A DNA stretch of 64,000 nucleotides, from assembly GCF_038002345.1 (NCBI RefSeq), contig NZ_JBBOCJ010000001.1:2356001-2420000 (forward strand). Direction: 5' to 3'. The DNA comes from Paenibacillus sp. FSL M7-0420 (GTDB taxonomy: Bacteria; Bacillota; Bacilli; Paenibacillales; Paenibacillaceae). Each line of letters opens with the position of its first letter. The stretch's first letter is position 1. A program made the translations under genes and the position numbers. Below the pieces are notes generated by a model, which was not told the DNA's origin, did no database searches, and worked only from the letters and a program-made list of their open reading frames with translations. Below are positions 1-7,937 of the stretch, piece by piece.

Positions 1-1157
1 GCACCGAGCTGGCCTGGATTCGCCGCGGGGCTAAGGCCCGCTCCACGAAGCAGAAGGCGCGGATCGACCGCTTCGAGAAGCTCAAGGAGAGCACGGGAGG
101 CGCATCGGCGTCATCTATGGATATCTCTGTAGCCTCCACCAGACTGGGCCGCAAAATCATTGAGATTCAGAATCTCACCAAATCGCTGGATGGCCGGACC
201 TTAATCAAGGATCTGAATTATATTGCTGTGCCGCAGGACCGCGTGGGGATTGTCGGCAAGAACGGCAGCGGCAAGTCCACGCTGCTTAACCTGATTGCCG
301 GTAAGCTTACCCCGGACAGCGGTGAGGTGCAGCTCGGGACAACCGTGAAGCTGGGCTATTTCACCCAGGAGCATCAGGACATGGATCTCAGCCTGCGGGC
401 GATCGAGTATGTGAAGGAAGAAGCCGAGATCATCAAGACCGCAGACGGCAGTGTCATCACCGCCGGGCAAATGCTGGAGCGCTTCCTGTTCCCGCCCGCG
501 ATGCAGTGGACGCCAATCTCCAAGCTGTCCGGCGGCGAGAAAAGACGTCTCTACCTGCTGCGTGTCCTCATGGGAGCGCCGAACGTGCTGCTGCTCGATG
601 AGCCGACGAATGATCTGGACATCGGTACACTCGCTGTGCTGGAGGACTACCTCGATGAATTCCCTGGCGTCGTCTTCACGGTATCGCATGACCGTTACTT
701 CCTGGACCGCACCGTGGATAAGCTGATTGCCTTCGAGGATGGGGGCATCCGCCTGCATGTCGGCGACTATAGCGAATATGAAGAGTGGCTGGCGAAGAAC
801 GTCCCTTCGGGCAGCGGGAACTCCGGCAAGGCAGAAGGCGGCTCCGGCCGCAGCGCCAGCGGGACGGGTGCTGCCGCTGCTGAGCAGGGCGGGAATGCAC
901 AGGCCGGGTCAGCGCCGCGCGAGAAGCTGAAATTCACCTTCAAGGAGCAGCGTGAGTATGAGGGGATCGATGAGGCTATTGAACAGGCGGAGCAGCATCT
1001 GACGGATATCTCGGCACAGATGGAAGCGGCCTTCGCTGACTCCGGCAGACTCCAGGAGCTGGTGGAGAAGCAGCGGCAGGGCGAGGCAGAGCTGGAGCGC
1101 CTGATGGAGCGCTGGACGTATCTGAGTGAGCTGGCGGAGAAGATCGCGGGTAAGTAG
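1..1157 (+). CDS. ABC-F family ATPase (Uup/YfmR type), 5' end outside window
   Basis: The reading frame is already open at base 3 and encodes the end of the ABC-F interdomain linker (AWIRRGAKARSTKQKARI), so the first ATPase domain lies upstream of the window and an ATG at 117 is not the true start. The second ABC domain shows Walker A GKNGSGKST, signature LSGGEKRR, Walker B VLLLDEPTNDLD and the switch His in TVSHDRYF. A Gly/Ala/Ser-rich linker then leads to a C-terminal coiled coil of about 80 residues, as in Uup and YfmR. Family members are soluble ATPases that act on the ribosome rather than in transport. No transmembrane segment is visible. Confidence 0.93.
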   Translation, partial: TELAWIRRGAKARSTKQKARIDRFEKLKESTGGASASSMDISVASTRLGRKIIEIQNLTKSLDGRTLIKDLNYIAVPQDRVGIVGKNGSGKSTLLNLIAGKLTPDSGEVQLGTTVKLGYFTQEHQDMDLSLRAIEYVKEEAEIIKTADGSVITAGQMLERFLFPPAMQWTPISKLSGGEKRRLYLLRVLMGAPNVLLLDEPTNDLDIGTLAVLEDYLDEFPGVVFTVSHDRYFLDRTVDKLIAFEDGGIRLHVGDYSEYEEWLAKNVPSGSGNSGKAEGGSGRSASGTGAAAAEQGGNAQAGSAPREKLKFTFKEQREYEGIDEAIEQAEQHLTDISAQMEAAFADSGRLQELVEKQRQGEAELERLMERWTYLSELAEKIAGK

Positions 1158-1193
1158 GTAAGCAGCAACGCTTAGAAAGGGGCCGGTGACCCA

Positions 1194-1688
1194 GTGACTG
1201 TGACTCATACGATAGAAGAAGCCGTGCAGCTGCGCTCCTCTGGCCAAGCTGAAGAAGCGAGGAACATGCTGTTACAGCTACTCTCAGAGGGCGACAGTAC
1301 TGCTGAGCTGCATTATCAGCTGGCATGGACGCATGATGTGTTGGGCTTGGAGCGTGAGGCGGTAGCTTATTACGAGCAGAGTCTTGCCTTAGGTCTTCCA
1401 GATGCGGAGCAGAAGGCAGGCGCGATGCTGGGTCTGGGCAGTACGTACCGGACGCTCGGGCAGTATGCGGAGTCCCGTGCGCTCCTGGAGCAGGGTGTGC
1501 TTGAATTCCCGCAACGGGCGGAATTCAAGGCTTTTCTGGCCATGACGCTGCATAATCTCGGTGCACACACCGAAGCCATGGAGCTGCTGCTTACCTTACT
1601 TGCGGATACATCCGCCGATCCCGGTATCCGGGATTACCGTAAGGCCATCAAGTACTATGCGGACAAGCTGGAGCAGGTATGGCCTTAA
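1194..1688 (+). CDS. Tetratricopeptide-repeat protein
   Basis: This is a 164-residue soluble protein made of helix-turn-helix TPR units, seen as LHYQLAWTHDVLGLEREAV, a unit with AMLGLGSTYRTLGQYAESRA, and a unit with FKAFLAMTLHNLGAHTEA. It resembles the single-domain TPR_5 family. It starts at GTG behind GAAAGGGG, 36 bp after the ABC-F gene, and is probably co-transcribed with it. TPR scaffolds bind other proteins; no specific partner can be named from sequence. Other possible starts are poorly placed relative to the Shine-Dalgarno site. Confidence 0.8.
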   Translation: MTVTHTIEEAVQLRSSGQAEEARNMLLQLLSEGDSTAELHYQLAWTHDVLGLEREAVAYYEQSLALGLPDAEQKAGAMLGLGSTYRTLGQYAESRALLEQGVLEFPQRAEFKAFLAMTLHNLGAHTEAMELLLTLLADTSADPGIRDYRKAIKYYADKLEQVWP

Positions 1689-1696
1689 CCGGGGGA

Positions 1697-1930
1697 TGCA
1701 ACATCTCACTTGTCATCTCAGCTCTAATCCTCAAAGTCAGAGGGTTATGCGAAAATCCTGCCCAAAATGCAACATCTCACTCGTTATCTCAGCTCTAATC
1801 CGCAAATGTTGCACAAAATGCAGGATAAATCCTCCCTGGAGCCGGTGGGCGGGGGAATTGTTGCAATTTATGCAGGAATCCCTGCAAATGTCCAATTATG
1901 GGCGGGCCAGGTTGCAATAGTTGCAACATT
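1697..1930. repeat. Intergenic direct repeat with TGCAACA/TGCAGG palindromic motifs
   Basis: This is a 383-bp gene-free stretch. Two 39-bp direct copies (1697-1735 and 1768-1806) differ at three positions and begin with TGCAACATCTCAC. They are followed by inverted TGTTGCA and TTGCAACA words and by a perfect palindrome TGCAGG-AATC-CCTGCA at 1871-1886. Short overlapping ORFs here have no Shine-Dalgarno site and look spurious. The region resembles a degenerate dispersed intergenic repeat; its function is unknown. Confidence 0.6.
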
Positions 1931-1960
1931 TCGGCCTGGTCAAGATTAATATAGTCTACT

Positions 1961-2005
1961 AAAAAGGCAGCACCAGCTATTTACATGAGCTGGTGCTGCC
2001 TTTTT
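1961..2005 (-). terminator. Bidirectional rho-independent terminator
   Basis: A perfect 18-bp stem (1961-1978 with 1988-2005) encloses a 9-nt loop. The stem ends are A5 on the left and T5 on the right, so it can act on both strands. It lies downstream of the M42 peptidase gene on the minus strand and closes the TPR transcript on the plus strand. Confidence 0.9.
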
Positions 2006-2071
2006 GTACTTGTTTACTAATATCCGCGTCGTGTTGCTATAGAAAGTGACCCGCCGTGGCGAGCAGCCCGA

Positions 2072-3115
2072 TCAGTTCGCCCCTACATAAGCCGCCAGCA
2101 GCTTAGCCGTATTCAGCACAGCCTGCTTGTGGGTACGCTCCATGGAGTGCGAGGCGTGTACGCCCGGTCCGATCAGTGCGGCCCGGATGTTATTTCCGCC
2201 GCGCAGCGCAGCAGAGGCGTCGGAGCCGTATTGCGGATAGATATCGACCGCGAAAGGAATAGCCAGACCGTTCGCCAGCTCGATCATGCGGCTGGTCATG
2301 GCATAGTCATACGGGCCGGAGGAATCCTTGGCGCAGATGGAGACATCCGTCTCCTTGCAGCTGAGGTCATCGCCCATCGCACCCATGTCCACAGCGATCA
2401 TCTCATTGATCTCCCCTGGAATCCAGGCAGCGCCGTGACCTACCTCTTCATAGTTGGAGATGAGCAGGGACAGGTTATGCAGCGGCTTCCAGCCTTCGCG
2501 CCGGATGCTCTCCAGCAGCCCGAATAAGGCGGCTACGCTGGCTTTGTCGTCCAGATGACGGGATTTGATATATCCGCTGGTGGTAAGCACCGCCCTTGCA
2601 TCGAACGAAATGAAGTCACCTACCGAAATCCCCAGCTTCAGCACATCATCCTTGGTGGAGACCAGCTCATCAATCCGGATCTCCATATTCTCTTCCGCAC
2701 GCTTGAAATCACGGGCATCGGCATACACATGCACAGATGGATGACTGGTCAGGATCGTACCGGTATAAGTTAGGCCGCTGCGGGTATGGATGATGCAATA
2801 TTCATTCTCAATGCTGTTCATGCTGAATCCGCCTACAGAGGTTAAACGGAGGGTACCGTTAGACTTAATAGAGCGGACCATGGCACCGAGCGTATCCACA
2901 TGGGCGCTGATGCCGATCGTGCGCGAAGGATCAAGTCCGGGTACGGTGAGCATCGCGCCGCCTTTTTCATTCCAGGTGAGCGGAATATTGAGCGCCGCCG
3001 CTTCTTCAGCCACGAGTGCCATCACCTGGGCGGTGAAGCCGCTGGGGCTTGGGGTGTCGAGCAGTTTTTTGAGCAGATTCAGAATATATTCTTCATTGGG
3101 CTGGATGTTAAGCAA
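2072..3115 (-). CDS. M42 family metallopeptidase (glutamyl/cellulase-M type aminopeptidase)
   Basis: This 347-residue protein has the M42 layout: the metal-site motif SAHVDTLGAM, a second metal/catalytic segment SNYEEVGHGA, the metal-binding Asp in AVDMGAMGDD and a C-terminal HASHSMERTH histidine. These peptidases are cytosolic two-metal (Zn/Co) aminopeptidases that form large self-compartmentalising assemblies. It starts at TTG with AGGAGG eight bases upstream. It lies 27 bp downstream of the LapA-like gene, so the two probably form an operon ending at the 1961-2005 terminator. Substrate preference cannot be read from the sequence. Confidence 0.92.
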   Translation of the reverse strand: MLNIQPNEEYILNLLKKLLDTPSPSGFTAQVMALVAEEAAALNIPLTWNEKGGAMLTVPGLDPSRTIGISAHVDTLGAMVRSIKSNGTLRLTSVGGFSMNSIENEYCIIHTRSGLTYTGTILTSHPSVHVYADARDFKRAEENMEIRIDELVSTKDDVLKLGISVGDFISFDARAVLTTSGYIKSRHLDDKASVAALFGLLESIRREGWKPLHNLSLLISNYEEVGHGAAWIPGEINEMIAVDMGAMGDDLSCKETDVSICAKDSSGPYDYAMTSRMIELANGLAIPFAVDIYPQYGSDASAALRGGNNIRAALIGPGVHASHSMERTHKQAVLNTAKLLAAYVGAN

Positions 3116-3142
3116 GGACAGTTCCTCCTATTCGTCTATGGG

Positions 3143-3466
3143 TTACAGCTGGGATGATCCTTCTGGAGTAAAGGGAGCACTCTCAGCAGGGATAGGTTCC
3201 ATGTTGATACTGTTAGCGTCACGCAGCTTGGCAAGCTCGGCATTCAGGCTCTTGATCTGCTTCTGCAGCTTATACTGGCGGAAAATCCCGTACGAACCGA
3301 CCACAACACCGCCGATCAGCGCACAGCCAAGAATAACGAGGATAAGCGGAATGCTGACAAAGTCGAAGCCGAAATTCACCGGAACCGTATCCACATTCAT
3401 TACTGCGAATACTGCAGTCAGCAGAGCGAAAAATAAACCTAATATAAGTGACCATTGAAATTTCAT
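3143..3466 (-). CDS. LapA-domain (DUF1049) membrane protein
   Basis: This 107-residue protein has two hydrophobic helices (about residues 5-24 and 40-63) joined by the short extracytoplasmic segment NVDTVPVNFGFDFVSIP, then a cytoplasmic coiled-coil tail rich in Lys and Glu. The arrangement and the VNFGF motif match the LapA/DUF1049 family. In Gram-negatives this family works in LPS assembly; in Firmicutes its role is not established. It has a strong GAGGAGG site before ATG and is the first gene of the probable pair with the M42 peptidase. Confidence 0.85.
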   Translation of the reverse strand: MKFQWSLILGLFFALLTAVFAVMNVDTVPVNFGFDFVSIPLILVILGCALIGGVVVGSYGIFRQYKLQKQIKSLNAELAKLRDANSINMEPIPAESAPFTPEGSSQL

Positions 3467-3551
3467 ATAGCTTCCTCCTCAGGATGATCTGACAATACAA
3501 ATCCCCTGCCATCAAAGGGCAAGGGATTACTGTAATACTAAGCCTTCTGTC

Positions 3552-5342
3552 TTACTTGGTCAACTGCTCCATCTGTTCGATCACGCTCTCAAATACGCTC
3601 ATGGCTTCGCGGATCGGTTCAGGAGACGACATATCAACCCCGGCTTTGCTCAGGATGTTAATGGAATAATCACTGCCGCCGCTCTTCAGGAAGCCGAGGT
3701 AACGGTCAACCGCCGGTTTGCCTTCCTCCAGAATCTGTTTGGCGAAGCTCGTCGCCGCCGAGAAGCCGGTAGCATATTTATAGACGTAGAAGCTGTTATA
3801 GAAATGCGGAATCCGTGCCCACTCCATCTCAATATCCTGATCAATCACCATATCCTTGCCGTAATACTTGACATTCAGGTCATAGTAGATGGCCGAGAGA
3901 TCCTGCGGTGTGAGCGACTCGCCTTCTTCAGCACGCTGGTGAATGATTTTTTCGAATTCAGCAAACATCGTCTGCCGGAATACCGTCGTGCGGAACTGGT
4001 CGGCATAATAGGTGAGCAGGTACATTTTTTCCTTCGGATCTGTGGATTTGTTCAGCAGGTAATCCATCAGCAGCGCCTCATTGGTAGTAGAAGCAACCTC
4101 CGCCAGGAAAATAGTGTACTGCGCGTCCCGGTACTTCAGCGCCGTGTCCGAATAGTAGGAGTGCAGGGCGTGACCCATCTCATGTGCCAGTGTGAACATG
4201 CTGTTCAGATTGTCATTATGATTCAGCAGCACGTAAGGGTGGGTGCCGTAAGCCCCCCAGCTGTATGCGCCGGAGCGTTTGTTCTCATTCTCGTAGACAT
4301 CGATCCAGCCTTTGTCATAGCCTTCCTGCAGAACACTAAGGTAGTCCTCGCCAAGCGGCTTCAGGCCTTCCTTGGTAATCTTCTTGGCTTCGTCAAAAGT
4401 AATATCCAGCTTATATTCGTCCACAAGCGGAGCGAACAAGTCATACATATGTAGCTCATCTACCCCAAGCAGCTTCTGGCGCAGCTTCATATAACGGTGC
4501 ATCAGCGGCAGACTCTCGTGAATCGTATCGATCAGATTCGTGTAGACTTCCTTCGGAATATTGTCGCCGTACAAGGACATTTCCAGCACGGAAGGGTATT
4601 TGCGCACACGGGAGTAAAAGACATTCTTATTCACATTCGCGCTCAGCGTGGCGGCAATCGTGTTCTTTTGCTTGCCGTAGGTTTCATAGACCGCTTTGAA
4701 GGCGTTCTTGCGCACCTCACGGTCCGGGCTTTCGAGGAATTGAATATAGCTTCCGTGGGTCAGCTCAACTTCCTTGCCTTCTTCGTTCTTAATCTTCGGG
4801 AACTTCAGATCCGCATTATTCAGCATGCTGAATACGGTTTGCGGGGCCTGGGCGATCGTGCTGACCTGAGCCAGCAGCGCTTCTTCCGCCTTGGACAGGA
4901 CATGGGCCTTCTCACGCTTCATTTCAGTCAAGGTGAAGGTGTAGTCGGAGAGCGAAGGGTCGGCGATGAACTGGTCCAGTGTCGCGTCAGGCAGGGCCAG
5001 AATCTCAGGTGTGACAAAAGAAAGAGCTTCACCCGCTTCAACGCCAAGCTTCTTGGCCTTGGAGGAGAGAGCTTGGTACTTCGGAGCCGCTGTATCCTCG
5101 TCCTGGCGCATATGCGCATAGACATAGAGGCGTTCAGTCAGCAGGGACAGCTTATCGTCCAGCTCGAAGCACTTCTTCAGGGCATCCGGAGAATCCAGCT
5201 TCCCCTGGAAGGAGGCAGCGCTTGTAATCAGCGCCTTCACTTCCTTATATTCGGCATCCCATTGCTCCTCTGAAGCAAACATATCTTCAAGCTTCCAGCG
5301 GTTCTCGGCGGGTACTTCACTTCTCTTAGGTAATTGTTCCAT
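3552..5342 (-). CDS. pepF: Oligoendopeptidase F (M3B zinc peptidase)
   Basis: From the ATG at 5342 the product is 596 residues, the usual PepF length, and begins MEQLPKRSEVPAENRWKLED like Bacillus homologues. The M3 zinc motif HEMGHALHSY is clear, with the downstream Glu ligand in FLAEVASTTNEALL. The family cleaves oligopeptides in the cytosol. AGGAGG sits six bases before this ATG. The frame is open upstream to a second ATG at 5468 that has its own AGGAGG eight bases away; the extra 42 residues resemble a short signal peptide. Both starts are therefore possible. I prefer the shorter one because it matches family length. Confidence 0.93.
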   Translation of the reverse strand: MEQLPKRSEVPAENRWKLEDMFASEEQWDAEYKEVKALITSAASFQGKLDSPDALKKCFELDDKLSLLTERLYVYAHMRQDEDTAAPKYQALSSKAKKLGVEAGEALSFVTPEILALPDATLDQFIADPSLSDYTFTLTEMKREKAHVLSKAEEALLAQVSTIAQAPQTVFSMLNNADLKFPKIKNEEGKEVELTHGSYIQFLESPDREVRKNAFKAVYETYGKQKNTIAATLSANVNKNVFYSRVRKYPSVLEMSLYGDNIPKEVYTNLIDTIHESLPLMHRYMKLRQKLLGVDELHMYDLFAPLVDEYKLDITFDEAKKITKEGLKPLGEDYLSVLQEGYDKGWIDVYENENKRSGAYSWGAYGTHPYVLLNHNDNLNSMFTLAHEMGHALHSYYSDTALKYRDAQYTIFLAEVASTTNEALLMDYLLNKSTDPKEKMYLLTYYADQFRTTVFRQTMFAEFEKIIHQRAEEGESLTPQDLSAIYYDLNVKYYGKDMVIDQDIEMEWARIPHFYNSFYVYKYATGFSAATSFAKQILEEGKPAVDRYLGFLKSGGSDYSINILSKAGVDMSSPEPIREAMSVFESVIEQMEQLTK

Positions 5343-5548
5343 AGAAATCCTCCTCGGTAGATGGGATGCGGCTGGGCTGCTCTCCGCCTGCGGGAGCGCT
5401 GAGGACAGATTTCCCTGCAGCAGGCTGAGCGCAAGCAGGAGCGGGAATGATTTGGCGGTAACGGACATGACGGCAGCCTCCTGATTCTCAAAGTCTGCTT
5501 AGTATGCCCTGCCAATTCATGTTTATTAAATCTTGCTTACAGATGAAG

Positions 5549-5719
5549 TTATGTGAGCAGGCTATAAATAATGAAGACAAAAGCCAGCGCAATCATAATG
5601 ACTGCGGTCAATGCCATCCCGCGCTTCAAGCGCGGGGGCATTTTGTCCTTGCTCATAATCAGTACGGCACCCAGGCACAGGACGACAATGACATAAATGA
5701 CAAGACTCTCATTATCCAT
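5549..5719 (-). CDS. Small two-helix membrane protein, unknown
   Basis: This 56-residue ORF begins MDNESLVIYVIVVLCLG and ends FIIYSLLT. It contains two hydrophobic helices (about 6-22 and 36-54) separated by the positively charged segment SKDKMPPRLKRG. It starts 6 bp after the stop of the upstream hypothetical gene (5726-5959) on the same strand, which suggests translational coupling. Only a weak AGGT-like ribosome site is present. No family was recognised. Topology by the positive-inside rule would place the central loop in the cytoplasm. Confidence 0.6.
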   Translation of the reverse strand: MDNESLVIYVIVVLCLGAVLIMSKDKMPPRLKRGMALTAVIMIALAFVFIIYSLLT

Positions 5720-5725
5720 ACCGGA

Positions 5726-5959
5726 CTAGACCTGTTTGAAGGCTGCGATGATATTCTTGTACTCTTCTTCATTATCCTTGTAGGATTCTTTATTGAAGCG
5801 GTTGTTCACCCACTGCATCATAGCCGGACGGCTCATGAAGGTATGCGTTTCTTCTCCCCATTGGTCAGAGATTTCACGAAGGATAATATAACGTCCCTGA
5901 ACCTCCACCGTCATCATGTTCCATTTGTCTGTTTTGTATATTTCATGTTTTTTGATCAT
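5726..5959 (-). CDS. Conserved-looking small hypothetical protein
   Basis: This 77-residue soluble protein starts MIKKHEIYKTDKWN and is rich in charged and aromatic residues (RYIILREISDQWG, MMQWVNNRFNKE). The chosen ATG is eight bases after AGGGTGG; an in-frame ATG six bases upstream sits too close to that site, and the longer frame to 5998 has no Shine-Dalgarno site. I do not recognise the family. It is followed at once by a small membrane-protein gene on the same strand and probably shares its transcript. Confidence 0.7.
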   Translation of the reverse strand: MIKKHEIYKTDKWNMMTVEVQGRYIILREISDQWGEETHTFMSRPAMMQWVNNRFNKESYKDNEEEYKNIIAAFKQV

Positions 5960-6057
5960 TATCATTACCACCCTGGCGATTTTTGGCTTTTGGGTCAATG
6001 ATAACGCACCGGAGAAGGGAAAAGCAAATTAAATCATGAAATCAGGGAAAAGATGGA

Positions 6058-6109
6058 TTGCTTTACAAGTATAGAAAGAGTATAATGTAAGCATACGCCA
6101 TATATGGCG
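6058..6109 (+). promoter_or_regulatory. Promoter and 5'-UTR palindrome of the cold-shock gene
   Basis: A -35 TTGCTT (6058-6063) and a perfect -10 TATAAT (6081-6086) are separated by 17 bp. The short leader then carries the 14-bp perfect palindrome CGCCATATATGGCG (6096-6109), ending nine bases before the AGGAGG of the gene. A weak hairpin this close to the ribosome site could modulate translation with temperature; that role is inference. Confidence 0.65.
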
Positions 6110-6131
6110 GTATTTTTAGGAGGTTGTTCAT

Positions 6132-6329
6132 TTGAAAGGTACAGTAAAATGGTTTAACGCAGAAAAGGGTTATGGTTTCCTTCAAGTTGAAGGCGGCGAA
6201 GATGTATTCGTTCACTTCTCAGCGATTCAAGGCGACGGATTCAAGACTTTGGACGAAGGCCAAGCGGTAGAATTCGATGTTACGGACGGTAACCGTGGTC
6301 CACAGGCAGCGAACGTAGTTAAATTATAA
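6132..6329 (+). CDS. Cold-shock protein (CspA family)
   Basis: This is a 65-residue single cold-shock domain with RNP1 KGYGFL and RNP2 VFVHF, the full usual length. Csps are small five-stranded beta-barrel proteins that bind single-stranded RNA and DNA and act as RNA chaperones. Translation starts at TTG, seven bases after AGGAGG. It is monocistronic: its own promoter lies at 6058-6086 and a terminator at 6420-6448. Which numbered Csp paralogue it corresponds to cannot be decided here. Confidence 0.96.
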   Translation: MKGTVKWFNAEKGYGFLQVEGGEDVFVHFSAIQGDGFKTLDEGQAVEFDVTDGNRGPQAANVVKL

Positions 6330-6419
6330 AATACGGCCAAGGCAGAGCTTCTGTCAGCCGCAATATATATATTTGATCTAGCACGCACTGGCATAAGTAG
6401 CATCAGGCAGCTTGAGCAG

Positions 6420-6448
6420 CACAGTTCCTCCGGGAGCTGTGTTTTTTT
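6420..6448 (+). terminator. Rho-independent terminator of the cold-shock gene
   Basis: The stem CACAGTTCC / GGGAGCTGTG with a short loop is followed by a run of seven to eight T. It lies about 90 bp after the csp stop codon. Confidence 0.85.
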
Positions 6449-6514
6449 ATTGGTTTGGTTAGGAAATTATGATTTACGTCCGCTGTGGATATATCCTTCC
6501 CCGCCCATAATCAG

Positions 6515-7759
6515 TCAGAGCGGGGTCTTGCTCTTACGCCGCAGCGGACGGTCTGTGCCGCCCCCGAGGTCCATCAGATGCTTGGACAGGAAGCCGATGA
6601 AGGCCAGAACCGAGAAGCCGGTAGCGACCAGATAGAATACAATCCGGCCGGCATCCTGATAGATCAGTCCGCCGAAGGTGCCGCTGAGCAGACCTGCGCC
6701 GCTGGACCATACGACGGTGAAGAGCGCCATTCCGGTTGCCCGCAGATGATCAGGGATGATCCGGGTGATGTAGCGGACCGCAGTTACATAATAAATGCCG
6801 AACGAAATGCTGTGCATGGCCTGAATGGCAACCACGGTACCCGGCTCCTGGGCCAGCGACATGAACAGAAAGCGCAGCGTGAACATCAGGCTGGCAAAAG
6901 CAAGCAGCGGCAGCTCCTTGAACTTGTCGCCATATCTGCTGAGCAGGAAGAAGATGGGGATCTCACTGAGCGCTGAAGCCAGCAGCGCCCAGCCGACAAC
7001 TTCATCACCTGCATTCATGCCCTTGAGGCTGATCGTCAGGAAGGCCTCGTTCATCCGGTAGCCGATGGCCAGCAGGAATACAGAGCCGAAGAACCACAGC
7101 ACTTCCTTTTGCAGGAGAATCTCGCGGAGTCCGGCTCCCTTCAGCGGTTTGTCCGCAGACTCCTTGTCTACAGAGAGCGGAGCCGCTTCGGGTCGCTTCA
7201 CATCCTTCAGCCCAATCGTAATCAGCAGCGCGGTTACAACAATCACAATACAAATCGCTACGCTGTACTGAGGTCCCAGCGTTCTGAGTACATAGCCGAT
7301 TGTAAGGGCGAAGAAGGAGTATCCGAGCGAGCCGAATACACGGATGGCAATGAAATTCCGCCCGTGGCGCTGGGCAATTTTGATCGCCATAGTATCTGCA
7401 AGTGGAAAAACCGGGTAATAGAAGAAATAGAAAAAGGATAAGATAAGCATGACACTTGAGAAATCGGTGGCTCTGGCCAGAATAATGGCGGTAATCAGCT
7501 GGCCTCCAAGCAGGAGGGCCATAATCTTACGGACGGTACCCAGCCGGTCGCTCATCATACTCCAGAACAGATTAGAGAGAATTGAGATTAGCGGTCCTAC
7601 TGAGTAGAGCAGACCCATTTGCGGACTGCTGAAGCCCAGGTGGGCATAAAATAACGGGAAATAAGAAACAACCAGCACACTGGTGCCGTACAGCGTAAAC
7701 ATAAAGGATCGCAGCCAGTTTTGATCACTGTATTGGCCGCCGCTCCGCCTCGCATTCAT
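6515..7759 (-). CDS. MFS transporter (LacY-like MFS_1_like family)
   Basis: This 414-residue integral membrane protein has about 12 hydrophobic helices and the MFS loop motif MSDRLGTVRK between helices 2 and 3. It resembles the YwbF/HcaT-like proton-driven permeases. The frame is open further upstream to 8008, but that stretch is polar and lacks a ribosome site, whereas ATG 7759 (MNARRSGGQ) has AAGGAG nine bases upstream. It is divergent from the terpene synthase gene, with a 178-bp shared intergenic region. The substrate is not evident. Confidence 0.88.
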   Translation of the reverse strand: MNARRSGGQYSDQNWLRSFMFTLYGTSVLVVSYFPLFYAHLGFSSPQMGLLYSVGPLISILSNLFWSMMSDRLGTVRKIMALLLGGQLITAIILARATDFSSVMLILSFFYFFYYPVFPLADTMAIKIAQRHGRNFIAIRVFGSLGYSFFALTIGYVLRTLGPQYSVAICIVIVVTALLITIGLKDVKRPEAAPLSVDKESADKPLKGAGLREILLQKEVLWFFGSVFLLAIGYRMNEAFLTISLKGMNAGDEVVGWALLASALSEIPIFFLLSRYGDKFKELPLLAFASLMFTLRFLFMSLAQEPGTVVAIQAMHSISFGIYYVTAVRYITRIIPDHLRATGMALFTVVWSSGAGLLSGTFGGLIYQDAGRIVFYLVATGFSVLAFIGFLSKHLMDLGGGTDRPLRRKSKTPL

Positions 7760-7937
7760 GATTGTGCACTCCTTCGGGGTATAGAAAAGTATAGTATAGC
7801 ATAAAGCGGAGAGGCCGGGGGATTCGTATAATATCGATTTTCTGAATCTTTCAAGAGTTTGCGAAAGTGATTTTGTTGTTTGTACAAATCCGCTCTGCAT
7901 ATTATAATAATCATGATTTGGATAAGGAGACAACAAT

